From NIOZ-UU13 sp035528395 (GTDB lineage Bacteria > Planctomycetota > Phycisphaerae > Sedimentisphaerales > Anaerobacaceae), in contig DATKYR010000029.1 of the NCBI GenBank assembly GCA_035528395.1, positions 1-64,000 of the forward strand: a stretch of DNA of 64,000 nucleotides. The letters are read 5' to 3'. This document shows positions 52,799-61,059 of this stretch, piece after piece (the first letter of the stretch is position 1; each line of letters opens with the position of its first letter). The notes under the pieces are model-generated. The model made no database searches. It was not told where the DNA came from and saw nothing but the letters and a program-made list of their open reading frames with translations. A program made the position numbers and the translations under genes.

Positions 52799-54046
52799 TC
52801 ATTCGCCGCCGAGGATGGAAACCATCGGCGACTGTAGAAAACGAATTTGTCGGCTTATTCTATCACGCCAAAGAATTGATTCCTGAAGGTTTTGTTTGGC
52901 GATGTCAGCCTTGAGTGAGAGCAACTCATAGTCGTCGGCTTTGGCAAGCAGTGATTCCGCCTCGACCAGCTGCTGCTCCAGGCTCCGAATGGATGCCTCG
53001 TCTTGAGTTGCCTGTATCGAACGGTCGGCTAATTCCTTATTCAGAGACTCTATCAGGTTACCTCCTACAGAGCTGCTGAGCTGTTCGCGGCGTCTGGCAA
53101 TCTCTATTCTTGCTCTGGCGAGTTTCTCCTTTAGTTCGTCAAGCTGAAGAGATGAAATCTTACCTGCTTGAACTTGCTTCTCTGCTTCAACGACAAACTT
53201 GTTGCTCATTTCGACTATGTTCTGGAGTTCCATGGTGATTGAGTCGTTCTCAAGCTGTTTCTTTATCCTGGTCTGAATATCAGCTATTCGCTTGGTCGTA
53301 GCATCGATAATGACCTGGTTGGAGGCCTGATTCATATTGGCAGTCTGAACCTCTTGACGCAGGCGGTAAATATCGGCGAGAATGCTGTTGCGGTCCAGAA
53401 CGCGGGAGCGTGAAATTTCCCTGAGTGTTTTCTGCTTTTCACGCAGGTCGTTTTCAGCACTGGTGGCTTCCTGCTCTGCGAGCTTGAGCTGGTTATTGAA
53501 TCTAAGCTTATAGTCTTCAAAAACTTTAACAATAGTGCTCCGAAGACTGTCAACAAGAGCGTTCATAAATTCCTCGGCTGCCGGCTTTACATCGTTGGGA
53601 AGCTCAACCGACAGACGGAAAAGAATCGTTTGCTCAGCAGCAGACCTCAGCTGTTCGGAAGACAGAAGTTCCGGCCTCTGTCCTCTGCCTTCTGTCTTCT
53701 GTCTTCTATCCTCTGTTAGTATCCTGCCTGACTCGGCTTGGCCGAGCCACGATGGGCGGGCAGAGCCAGCCAACGCCTCTATTTTAAAGACATCAGAAAC
53801 CTGATCCGGTGAAATATTGACTACTTCACGAGCGACCTTGCCACCAACGCTGCTACTGTGCAGCAGGTAGTCTATAGTTATATCATCAAGCGGCAAAACA
53901 AGCGGGTCGAATGTTATCTTGACTAAACAGCTTGCAACGTGCGTATTTGAAAGATCCGCTGCTGCCGGATTGTTGGCTGATTGCGCCGGAACTGATATTA
54001 AAAGTAACAAAACTAACAAGACAACGATGTGTTTTGTGGCTTCCAT
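52799..54046 (-). CDS. Secreted coiled-coil protein, third gene of a sigma cassette
   Basis: The 415-residue protein starts at MEATKH (aggagag in front) and has a signal peptide ending at about residue 24. A beta-rich part is followed by long coiled coils (about 180-400; for example KLAEQEATSAENDLREKQKTL and RARIEIARRREQL). Residues about 92-127 come from repeat DNA (a hairpin and a tcttctgtc microsatellite) read in frame. It might be a periplasmic tether. The first 34 bases overlap the TPR gene. Family not recognised. Confidence 0.75.
   Translation of the reverse strand: MEATKHIVVLLVLLLLISVPAQSANNPAAADLSNTHVASCLVKITFDPLVLPLDDITIDYLLHSSSVGGKVAREVVNISPDQVSDVFKIEALAGSARPSWLGQAESGRILTEDRRQKTEGRGQRPELLSSEQLRSAAEQTILFRLSVELPNDVKPAAEEFMNALVDSLRSTIVKVFEDYKLRFNNQLKLAEQEATSAENDLREKQKTLREISRSRVLDRNSILADIYRLRQEVQTANMNQASNQVIIDATTKRIADIQTRIKKQLENDSITMELQNIVEMSNKFVVEAEKQVQAGKISSLQLDELKEKLARARIEIARRREQLSSSVGGNLIESLNKELADRSIQATQDEASIRSLEQQLVEAESLLAKADDYELLSLKADIAKQNLQESILWRDRISRQIRFLQSPMVSILGGE
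53675..53770. repeat. Microsatellite and hairpin inside a coding sequence
   Basis: A run of tcttctgtc units (53675-53716) and a hairpin ctcggc-ttg-gccgag (53730-53746) lie within the coiled-coil gene and keep its frame. The hairpin shares ggccgagccacga with the leader elements at 11117 and 33698. Confidence 0.7.
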
Positions 54047-54636
54047 TTCAACTCTCCTTTTGAATCTCTTTTGTTGAACTTTCTGTTTTCGATCTCTGAT
54101 AATCGCTGCCGGGCAACTTGTGCCCATCGATTTTTGGGGAAAAGTTCGATGACGCGGTTGTAAGCCTCGACAGCGGAATCTGTCCGGTTTAGCTCGCGGT
54201 ATAAACGGTCGGCCTGATAGACCAGGATAAAGGCGGTTTTGTCAACCTGTTTCTGGATTTCTTCGAGGGGGTCCGGGATGCTCGCAAGCTGGGCTTCGAG
54301 CTCATCAAGCGATTGCTGTTTTTGATCCTTTTCAAGCACGTCCTGTATTAAATTTAGTGCGGCATCAGTTCTCACATAGAGCTGTTTGAGCTGGGTTTCG
54401 AGCAAGGCGATTTTTTCCTTCTCCTGTGTTGTTTCAGTGGTCCTGATTGCAAGACTCCAGATGCCGGCAGCGATTAGAACCACAGCGGCCGCGGCCAGTG
54501 GCGCAGCTAAATTCACAAAGTGCCTGTGATGAGCACGGCGGCGGACAACCGCGGAGAGATTGACAGAAACGGGGATGGGCAAGCCCGCCATACGGTCGGC
54601 TTCCTGAAGCAGTATTTTTATTTTGTCTTCTGTCAT
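54013..54636 (-). CDS. Membrane protein with C-terminal TPR-like repeat (putative anti-sigma)
   Basis: The 207-residue protein has one membrane helix (about 44-64), then a helical stretch (KIALLETQLKQLYVRTD) and a TPR-like end (NRTDSAVEAYNRVIELFPKNRWAQVARQRL). It starts two bases after the sigma gene stop, in the spot usually taken by an anti-sigma factor. No zinc motif is visible. The ATG follows aaggaat. Function inferred from position only. Confidence 0.7.
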   Translation of the reverse strand: MTEDKIKILLQEADRMAGLPIPVSVNLSAVVRRRAHHRHFVNLAAPLAAAAVVLIAAGIWSLAIRTTETTQEKEKIALLETQLKQLYVRTDAALNLIQDVLEKDQKQQSLDELEAQLASIPDPLEEIQKQVDKTAFILVYQADRLYRELNRTDSAVEAYNRVIELFPKNRWAQVARQRLSEIENRKFNKRDSKGELKWKPQNTSLSC

Positions 54637-54638
54637 AA

Positions 54639-55196
54639 CTATTCCTTTGTTAGTTCAGCCAGGTCCTCTCTTAGATGCGCTCTGGCTCGGTTGAGCCTGA
54701 CCTGCAAAGCGTTTTTCGATATTCCAAGGATTCGGCTGATTTGGTCAGTCGGAAGCTCCTGCAGATACCTTAGTACGACGGGCTCGCGATATTTAGCGGG
54801 CAAAGCTTGTATAGCACGACGAACACTCTTGAAGGCCTCACTGTCCATCGGCGTCTTATCCACTTCTCCGGCCGTTGTTAAAAATGCTTTATCGGCAGCC
54901 TGCAAAATTCGAAGCCGGTGAAGTATTCGCCTATATCGGTAGCTGCGGCACTTATTCACTGTTATGGTAAAGAGCCAGGTTTTAAGGCTGCATTCGCAGC
55001 GGAATTTTTTCAGGCCGAGAAATGCTGCGAGGAAGATGTCTTGCGTAACATCTTCGACCTCGCCGGACCAACCGAGCAATCGATTGGCCAGAGCTGCAAT
55101 ATCGGACGAATATCGCTCGACAATCCTGTCAAACGCAGATTCATCACCCCGATTGAACTGTTTGACGAGATGCTCGTCATCAATCGTATCGGCCAT
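54639..55196 (-). CDS. ECF-type RNA polymerase sigma factor (second cassette)
   Basis: The 185-residue protein has region 2 (SGEVEDVTQDIFLAAFLGLKKF) and region 4 with LPTDQISRILGISKNALQVRLNRARAHL. It heads a minus-strand set with the TPR membrane protein and the coiled-coil protein. The ATG follows gaaggtc. Confidence 0.9.
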   Translation of the reverse strand: MADTIDDEHLVKQFNRGDESAFDRIVERYSSDIAALANRLLGWSGEVEDVTQDIFLAAFLGLKKFRCECSLKTWLFTITVNKCRSYRYRRILHRLRILQAADKAFLTTAGEVDKTPMDSEAFKSVRRAIQALPAKYREPVVLRYLQELPTDQISRILGISKNALQVRLNRARAHLREDLAELTKE

Positions 55197-55301
55197 GACC
55201 TTCTATATTAGACCTCTGAGGCACAGAAAACTTACAAAAAATCGTGGAAAACCAGAAAAATACCCGCGATTATACAGATTATGGCAATTATACGGCCACC
55301 C

Positions 55302-56504
55302 TTACAATCCGGCGGCCTTTCTTAGTTTTTTTGCCATATCGGTTTTTTCCCAGGTAAAGTTTGGCAAATTCCGTCCGAAGTGGCCCCCGTAAGAGGTCTC
55401 GGCAAAGATTGGACGAGCGAGTTTTAGGTGTCTAATCATTGCCTTTGGGGTCAAAGGGAAAAGCTTTCTTACAATTTGGCTCAACTTCTGCCCGTTGATT
55501 TTTCCTGTTCCTCCGGTATCGACAAGGATTGATATGGGTTCGGCTACTCCGATAGCGTAGGACAACTGGACTTCGCAGGCATCGGCCAGACCGGCCGCAA
55601 CTACGTTCTTGGCTATATATCTGGCCGTATAGCTTGCAGTCCTGTCGACTTTTGTGGGGTCCTTTCCACTAAAGGCACCTCCTCCGTGGCTGCCCCTTCC
55701 GCCGTAGGTATCGACGATGATTTTTCGGCCAGTAAGACCACAATCGGCTTTTGGGCCGCCCTCCACGAATCTACCGGTCGGGTTAATGTGGAATATTGTG
55801 CTTTTGTCAACGAGCCGCTTGGGCAGAACATGCAGGACGACTTGTTTCATTATTTGTTCTCGCAACTGCCGGTCAGGAACAGACGGGGCATGGTGAGTGG
55901 AGACAACGACCGTCTCGATGTGTACGGGTTTGTTATTTTGGTATTTGATGGTAACCTGGCTTTTGCCGTCGGGCCGCAGCCAGGGCAGTTTTTTACTCTG
56001 CCGCATTTTTTCCAGCCGGGTCGTTATTGCATGCGCCAATTGAATCGGCATCGGCATAAGTGCAGGCGTCTCCTTGCAGGCATAGCCGAACATCATTCCC
56101 TGGTCGCCGGCGCCCTGTTCTTTGTGCAGGCCCATACCTTCGGTTACACCCTGTGAGATATCGGGGCTTTGCTTTGTGACTGACACCAGAACGGCGCAAT
56201 TATCGTAATGAAAACCGAGTTCCGGCTTGTCATATCCTATTTCCTTTATCGTTTGCCGTACTATTGTTGGGATGTCAACAAGGGCCTTTGTAGTAATCTC
56301 GCCGGCTACAACGACCATGTCGGCCTTTACAAGCGTTTCACAGGCCACCCTGCTTCCTGGGTCCTGCGCGAGCATCGCATCAAGAATTGCATCGGATATG
56401 TGGTCAGCCACTTTGTCAGGATGTCCCATCGTTACGGACTCGCTGGTGAAAAGGTATTCGTTGGTGCCAAGATGAGGATTTCTGTGAGTTGATTTTTTTG
56501 CCAT
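55302..56504 (-). CDS. metK: S-adenosylmethionine synthetase
   Basis: The 400-residue enzyme has the MetK motifs FTSESVTMGHPDKVADHISDAILD, GAGDQGMMFGYA and GGGAFSGKDPTKVDR. It makes S-adenosylmethionine, used by the radical SAM enzymes and the methyltransferase here. The start has aaagg in front. The gene leader contains a repeat element rather than a SAM riboswitch that I could recognise. Confidence 0.96.
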   Translation of the reverse strand: MAKKSTHRNPHLGTNEYLFTSESVTMGHPDKVADHISDAILDAMLAQDPGSRVACETLVKADMVVVAGEITTKALVDIPTIVRQTIKEIGYDKPELGFHYDNCAVLVSVTKQSPDISQGVTEGMGLHKEQGAGDQGMMFGYACKETPALMPMPIQLAHAITTRLEKMRQSKKLPWLRPDGKSQVTIKYQNNKPVHIETVVVSTHHAPSVPDRQLREQIMKQVVLHVLPKRLVDKSTIFHINPTGRFVEGGPKADCGLTGRKIIVDTYGGRGSHGGGAFSGKDPTKVDRTASYTARYIAKNVVAAGLADACEVQLSYAIGVAEPISILVDTGGTGKINGQKLSQIVRKLFPLTPKAMIRHLKLARPIFAETSYGGHFGRNLPNFTWEKTDMAKKLRKAAGL

Positions 56505-56567
56505 TTGTAATTTGTCCTTTCAATATTTCATAATTCGCAATACTCTGTAACAACTTAATTGATGGCT

Positions 56568-56673
56568 GTCATTGCGAGCCCTTCGCTTCGCTCAAGGGTA
56601 AACTCCGCGAAGCAATCTCTATTGTTTGGTGCCATGAGATTGCCACGGCCTTTGAAAAAGGCCTCGCAATGAC
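56568..56673. repeat. Dispersed gtcattgcgag...ctcgcaatgac repeat
   Basis: Outer arms gtcattgcgagc and gcctcgcaatgac enclose cttcgctcaagg, gcgaagcaatctc and gagattgccacgg motifs. It is a longer member of the family at 18335-18423. It lies between the DUF547 gene end and metK. Confidence 0.75.
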
Positions 56674-56720
56674 AACTCTACAAGTCAAGTGTTACAGAGT
56701 GGTAGTTCGTAGTTCACAGA

Positions 56721-58031
56721 CTATGAACCATCGTTAATCGTCCAATCATATTTCATAAATTTAACAGAATATTTCCCTACTTCAAGGAAAGATACCTTAT
56801 CGTCAGAAACGTAATTTGTAATAAAATTCAAGACGGCCCGAGTTGTCGGCTCCTGGTCTTTGAACTTTTTATCTATGGCGAACTTACTAATAAACTCTCT
56901 GCCATACGAGGATGATTGAAAAAGGGAAGATAAATACACTCTACCCTTTTCTTTGTCTGTCCTGAACGCCAGCGGGCTGGATAGAAACCGCCTGGCCTGG
57001 TCGTCTAACTGCTCGTTGAGCTTATACCCATAATAGGGCTCATTGCGCAGCGGCGGACTCGACAGACTGGCCCTGGATATGGCAAAAAATATTCTGGGGT
57101 CATCAAATTCTTTACGGAAAAACCGCTTGTCAATCTCCGCAAGGGTAAATTCCTCATCCATCACAAGAAATTTGTAATTCCTCCATATCCCCTTGATGTG
57201 CAGAATGCTTTTTGGGCCCCAACCAGGAAAAAGACGTAAAAACCTCGATGATTCTATAGGATAATTTTCTGTAATTATATTCAGCATCTGGATGTTGTAT
57301 GCGTTGAGCCAGAAGGCGATTTTGTCCTCTTTAGGCCAGGTTCTATATTCATTTGGGTCAATATTATCAAATTCCTGAAGTAGGGCCTTTAGATCGAGCC
57401 TTTTTCGCCTGAGCGTTGAATAGTCAACCATTCCTTCATCATCGACGAAGTTTTTCAGGACCTCGGCACATTTGTCATGAAAAGATACGGTTGGCCTAAG
57501 CTTTGGTTCATTTGGTTCGACGTTGTTGGGCTCAACATTGGCCGGCTCGACCTCATTGGGTTCCGGCTCAGCAGGCACAATATCATCAGGCCCAACTCCC
57601 GGCTGCTCAGGCTCGACGCCGGCCGGCTCGACATCATTGGGTTCCGACTCGGCAGGCACAATATCATAAGGCCCAATTCCCGGCTGCTCAGGCTCAACGC
57701 CGGCCAGTTCGACATCATTGGGTTCAGGCTCTAAAGATTCGACCCTTTGGCTACGCTCAGGGCAGGCCTTCTCAGGAACGATTTCATCAGGTTCGATATA
57801 TACAGGTTCAACTTTATCCGGCTCGATTTGATTGGGCCCGCTCGGAGCAGGTGTAACCTCAACAAGCTCAAATCCGACAGGCTCGGTTTCATTAGGTTCG
57901 GGCGTAGCAGGTTCGGTCTTAAAGGTTTCAGTTTTCGAGGGCTCAACAGGTTCAGACTCTACCGGGGTGCAACCGGCAATAAAGACCAGTACCGTCAACG
58001 AAGTTATAAGAACAACAAGGCGTTTAGCCAT
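56721..58031 (-). CDS. DUF547 lipoprotein with Pro/Glu-rich repeat linker
   Basis: The 436-residue protein has lipobox FIAGC (Cys21) and a long acidic linker (about 25-178) rich in EP. The linker contains two 27-residue repeats (EPNDVELAGVEPEQPG type; DNA 57558-57719) and a repeat-derived stretch CPERSQRVE (about 90-98). The C-terminal DUF547 domain (about 185-436) has FHDKCAEVLKNFVDD, AFWLNAYNIQMLNII and ALSLSSPPLR-like ASLSSPPLRNEPY. The role of the domain is unknown. ATG 58031 is chosen because aagg lies five bases before. Confidence 0.82.
   Translation of the reverse strand: MAKRLVVLITSLTVLVFIAGCTPVESEPVEPSKTETFKTEPATPEPNETEPVGFELVEVTPAPSGPNQIEPDKVEPVYIEPDEIVPEKACPERSQRVESLEPEPNDVELAGVEPEQPGIGPYDIVPAESEPNDVEPAGVEPEQPGVGPDDIVPAEPEPNEVEPANVEPNNVEPNEPKLRPTVSFHDKCAEVLKNFVDDEGMVDYSTLRRKRLDLKALLQEFDNIDPNEYRTWPKEDKIAFWLNAYNIQMLNIITENYPIESSRFLRLFPGWGPKSILHIKGIWRNYKFLVMDEEFTLAEIDKRFFRKEFDDPRIFFAISRASLSSPPLRNEPYYGYKLNEQLDDQARRFLSSPLAFRTDKEKGRVYLSSLFQSSSYGREFISKFAIDKKFKDQEPTTRAVLNFITNYVSDDKVSFLEVGKYSVKFMKYDWTINDGS
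57558..57719 (-). repeat. Two tandem 81-base repeats in the DUF547 gene
   Basis: Units at 57558-57638 and 57639-57719 differ at only a few bases and each encode 27 residues of the EPNDVE..AGVEPEQPG linker. They keep the frame. Confidence 0.85.
57738..57766 (-). repeat. Dispersed gctcagg/ttcgac repeat inside the DUF547 gene
   Basis: ttcgaccctttggctacgct and the following cagggcagg belong to the family at 2139-2157 and 10335-10409. Read in frame on the minus strand it gives CPERSQRVE. Confidence 0.75.
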
Positions 58032-58121
58032 TTTCACCTTCCGACAAACAACTGCGAAATCATTTCGTCACAAAACCACCCATTTTATTTGTATTAGCAT
58101 AAGGCATCAGACAATAAATGT

Positions 58122-58189
58122 CCAGCACCAATCCCGACTCCAAACCGGCAAATCTTATTACAGCCTGGACACAACGGGATTGGTGCTGG
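58122..58189. repeat. Perfect 14-base inverted repeat between divergent genes
   Basis: The arms ccagcaccaatccc (58122-58135) and gggattggtgctgg (58176-58189) are exact inverse copies around 40 bases. They lie between the start of the DUF547 gene and the prepilin-like gene, where regulatory sites are expected. The rest of the 58032-58363 gap shows no gene. Confidence 0.8.
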
Positions 58190-58363
58190 ATTGTTGTTTT
58201 TATGGTATTTTTGTTGATAAATCTTGTTGCCAAGTGGTTGCATTACCGTGGTCGATTGTGCTATAATTATGATAGATAAGCTTGGTAGCGAGCCCTATCA
58301 TATCTGAAAGAAAATTGTTTCGGTTTGGAAGAACCTTCCCTGAAGAAGAGAAGGAGAACCGCT

Positions 58364-59152
58364 ATGCGCAAAGGAAGCGGGTTTACGTTAATAGAGCTGC
58401 TGGTGGTAATTTCCGTTATAGCGATGTTGATGGCGATCTTGCTGCCCACCCTGCAAAGAGTAAGAAGCCAGGCCAAGGCGGTGACCTGTCAGGCCAACCT
58501 AAGGAAGTGGGGAACAATACTGGCCCTGTACGTAGAGGATAACCAGGGATGCTTTCCCAACACCCCTGGCAGCTGGCTTCTCGGCCTCTCGTTGCGCGAA
58601 AAGCGTAGGCCGGTATTGAAAGGCCGTGACATAAAAGACATACTCTGCTGCCCGATGGCCGTTAGACCTCAGGAAGAACAGGAAGATCCGAACGATTTAA
58701 GATTGTACGATAATACGTTTAGAGCATGGGAGGGCACGTATTTAGAAGTGACGTTTCGCAGCAGTTATGGATTCAACGAAGACTTGCTGGACGGGCGAGT
58801 TGGTAGTTCCTCTGAAAACCGTCAGAGGGGCACACACGTTTTCTCGCTAAGGGGCAGGGCCAACATCCCCGTGCTTCTCGATTCTACAAGGCCTGAGGGT
58901 GTAGGCTTGGACCCCTGGCCGCCGCCACACTCTCAGGGAAGAACAATTATGGTCTGGCCCTTCTGCATTAACCGGCACAACGGGCACGTCAACGGTCTTT
59001 TCTTAGATTGGTCTGTAAGGAAGAGAGGCCTCAAAGAGCTGTGGACGTTGAAATGGCACGAGGAGTTTAACACGGCAGGCCCCTGGACCAAAGCCGGCGG
59101 CGTCCTGCCCCAAGACTGGCCCCAATGGATGAGAAAGTTTAAGGACTACTAA
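58364..59152 (+). CDS. Type II secretion/prepilin-like pseudopilin protein
   Basis: The 262-residue protein has the prepilin cleavage signal GFTLIELLVVISVIAMLM near residue 6. A helix follows (ILLPTLQRVRSQAKAVTCQANLRKWG), then a globular part with HNGHVNGLFLDWSVR, typical of planctomycete pseudopilins with an H-rich end. It should be processed by prepilin peptidase and sit in the envelope. The start at 58364 has aaggag in front; a longer frame begins at 58325. Confidence 0.88.
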   Translation: MRKGSGFTLIELLVVISVIAMLMAILLPTLQRVRSQAKAVTCQANLRKWGTILALYVEDNQGCFPNTPGSWLLGLSLREKRRPVLKGRDIKDILCCPMAVRPQEEQEDPNDLRLYDNTFRAWEGTYLEVTFRSSYGFNEDLLDGRVGSSSENRQRGTHVFSLRGRANIPVLLDSTRPEGVGLDPWPPPHSQGRTIMVWPFCINRHNGHVNGLFLDWSVRKRGLKELWTLKWHEEFNTAGPWTKAGGVLPQDWPQWMRKFKDY

Positions 59153-59236
59153 AATGCAGAATATAAACGACCTTGTACCTGATTAATTTGAATGATTCAT
59201 TACATGTTCTATGTTCTATATCCGGAGAATGTTTAA

Positions 59237-61039
59237 ATGAAATCATTGAAAATCCTATCTGAGCTTTCTCTGATACCAATTAAGCAACTTTCTTTATTGT
59301 TGAAAATCTTGATTGTTTTTTCCATAGGTTTTGCTTTTGCCATTATTCTTCTGGGCCATAAGTTTGACCCACTTTATTATTGGGGGCTTTTGATTCTGCT
59401 CCCGTTAATAATCTTAAATATCAGAATCTATCAAAAGAATACTCTTCAAAAGGTGCTCTGCCAGATAAGAGAAGAATGGGGAAAGGAGAAAGTCAAGAAT
59501 CGAAACTTTTCAGAAATAGAGACTTTCTATAGATATTCCACCTCGCAGCACGATAACAACGATATTTTCATTGACGACCAGACCTGGTCTGATTTGAACA
59601 TGAATGACCTTTATTCCAAGATTGAAAGAACTATGACTAATCCGGGAGAATGTATCCTTTATAACATTCTCAGGACGCCATTGTTATCTGACAAAATACT
59701 AAAGAAAAGAAAAGAAATCATTCGGCTCTTTCAAACTAATAAAGAAATTAGAGAACAGATCCAGATAAGGCTTCTCCGTATGGGAAAGCAAAAGGGAAAT
59801 GGAGTCACTGCCCTTGTCTGTGAAGAATTACCTCCTTCAACCGCTTTTAAGTATTTGTTTTCGTTCCTGGCTTTGGTGGCATTTGTCTCAATTATTGCTG
59901 TTCCACTTTTATGGGGTGCACGCGGAATTATTATTGTTATCCTTCCTCTTTATATTATCAACTTACTGGTAACATCCAAGATAAGAGCACGGCTACTTCT
60001 TCAATTATCCGCAATTCGCTATCTGGGTGCAATGATTCGTCTAAGTAAAAAACTTGCAGCCCTTAGGTGTCCGGAGTTAGCGGACTGCTGCGAAAAACTG
60101 AAAAAAGCAACCTCAGCAACAGAAATAATTGCCAGAAAAACTTTCCTGCTATTTCCAGAAAGCTCTTTTGGCTCTGATATCGGGACGCTGTTATATGCTC
60201 ACATAGACATATATTTCCTGAGGGAGGTCAGAATTTTCTATGCTGTCCTCGATGAAATTCATGCACATAAGGAGGAGCTTAGGTTGATTTATCGTTTGAT
60301 TGGAGAATTAGATGCTTTGCAGTCCGCAGCTTCTTACCGAGAAGGATTAACAGGATACGTTGAGCCGAACTTTTCAGATAAGGAGTTTTTGCTTGAGATT
60401 AAAGATGCAAGACACCCTCTATTGACCAATCCGGTTCCGAATTCAATAACTATTCGGGAAAAAGGAGTGACCATAACTGGTTCAAATATGGCTGGTAAAA
60501 CAACGTTTTTGAGAACTCTGGGGGTAAACGCTATTTTAGCCCAGACAATCTATACGTGTCTCGCTGCCTCCTATACCGGAAATTACTTCAGAATAATTTC
60601 ATTAATCAATGAAGCAGATAACTTAATTGAAGGGAAAAGTTATTACCTTATAGAAGCAGAGCACTTGTTGAAAATGATAAAATCTTCTGAAAAAGAAATT
60701 CTAACCTTATGTCTTATAGATGAACCATTGGCCGGAACTAACTCATCAGAACGTGTTATCGCATCGTTTGAAGTCCTGAATTATCTGATTGACCACAATG
60801 CATTAGTTGTTGTCGCGACGCATGATTTGGAGCTCGCCGGAAAGCTTAAATTCGCCTTCAAAAGCTACCACTTCACGGATGACGTTGATGACCACGGCTT
60901 GAAATTTGATTTTAAACTCAGGGAGGGTATTACTTCTACCAGTAATGCTATTAGATTATTGGAATATCTTGATTATCCTAAAGACATAGTTGAAAGGTCC
61001 ATGAAGAAACTGTTATCTAACCAAGATAATTTTGATTGA
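59237..61039 (+). CDS. Membrane-anchored MutS-like ATPase
   Basis: The 600-residue protein ends with the MutS ATPase domain: ITGSNMAGKTTFLRT, LCLIDEPLAGTNSSERV and VVVATHD. Four membrane helices are present, two near residues 20-70 and two near 210-250. The N-terminal mismatch-binding domain and Phe-x-Glu motif are absent; a helical core domain (about 260-400) precedes the ATPase. It is a membrane form of the MutS family seen in some bacteria. Function unknown. The gene is AT-rich compared with its neighbours. Confidence 0.85.
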   Translation: MKSLKILSELSLIPIKQLSLLLKILIVFSIGFAFAIILLGHKFDPLYYWGLLILLPLIILNIRIYQKNTLQKVLCQIREEWGKEKVKNRNFSEIETFYRYSTSQHDNNDIFIDDQTWSDLNMNDLYSKIERTMTNPGECILYNILRTPLLSDKILKKRKEIIRLFQTNKEIREQIQIRLLRMGKQKGNGVTALVCEELPPSTAFKYLFSFLALVAFVSIIAVPLLWGARGIIIVILPLYIINLLVTSKIRARLLLQLSAIRYLGAMIRLSKKLAALRCPELADCCEKLKKATSATEIIARKTFLLFPESSFGSDIGTLLYAHIDIYFLREVRIFYAVLDEIHAHKEELRLIYRLIGELDALQSAASYREGLTGYVEPNFSDKEFLLEIKDARHPLLTNPVPNSITIREKGVTITGSNMAGKTTFLRTLGVNAILAQTIYTCLAASYTGNYFRIISLINEADNLIEGKSYYLIEAEHLLKMIKSSEKEILTLCLIDEPLAGTNSSERVIASFEVLNYLIDHNALVVVATHDLELAGKLKFAFKSYHFTDDVDDHGLKFDFKLREGITSTSNAIRLLEYLDYPKDIVERSMKKLLSNQDNFD

Positions 61040-61059
61040 AGCAAGTGCTTTCTGTATCG

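Noticed and set aside
56505..56720. SAM riboswitch before metK
   Set aside because: The region is a dispersed repeat plus AT-rich sequence; no SAM-I, II or III core was recognisable.
57477..57856. Long plus-strand frames opposite the DUF547 linker
   Set aside because: Open only because the tandem repeats on the minus strand lack stops in several frames.
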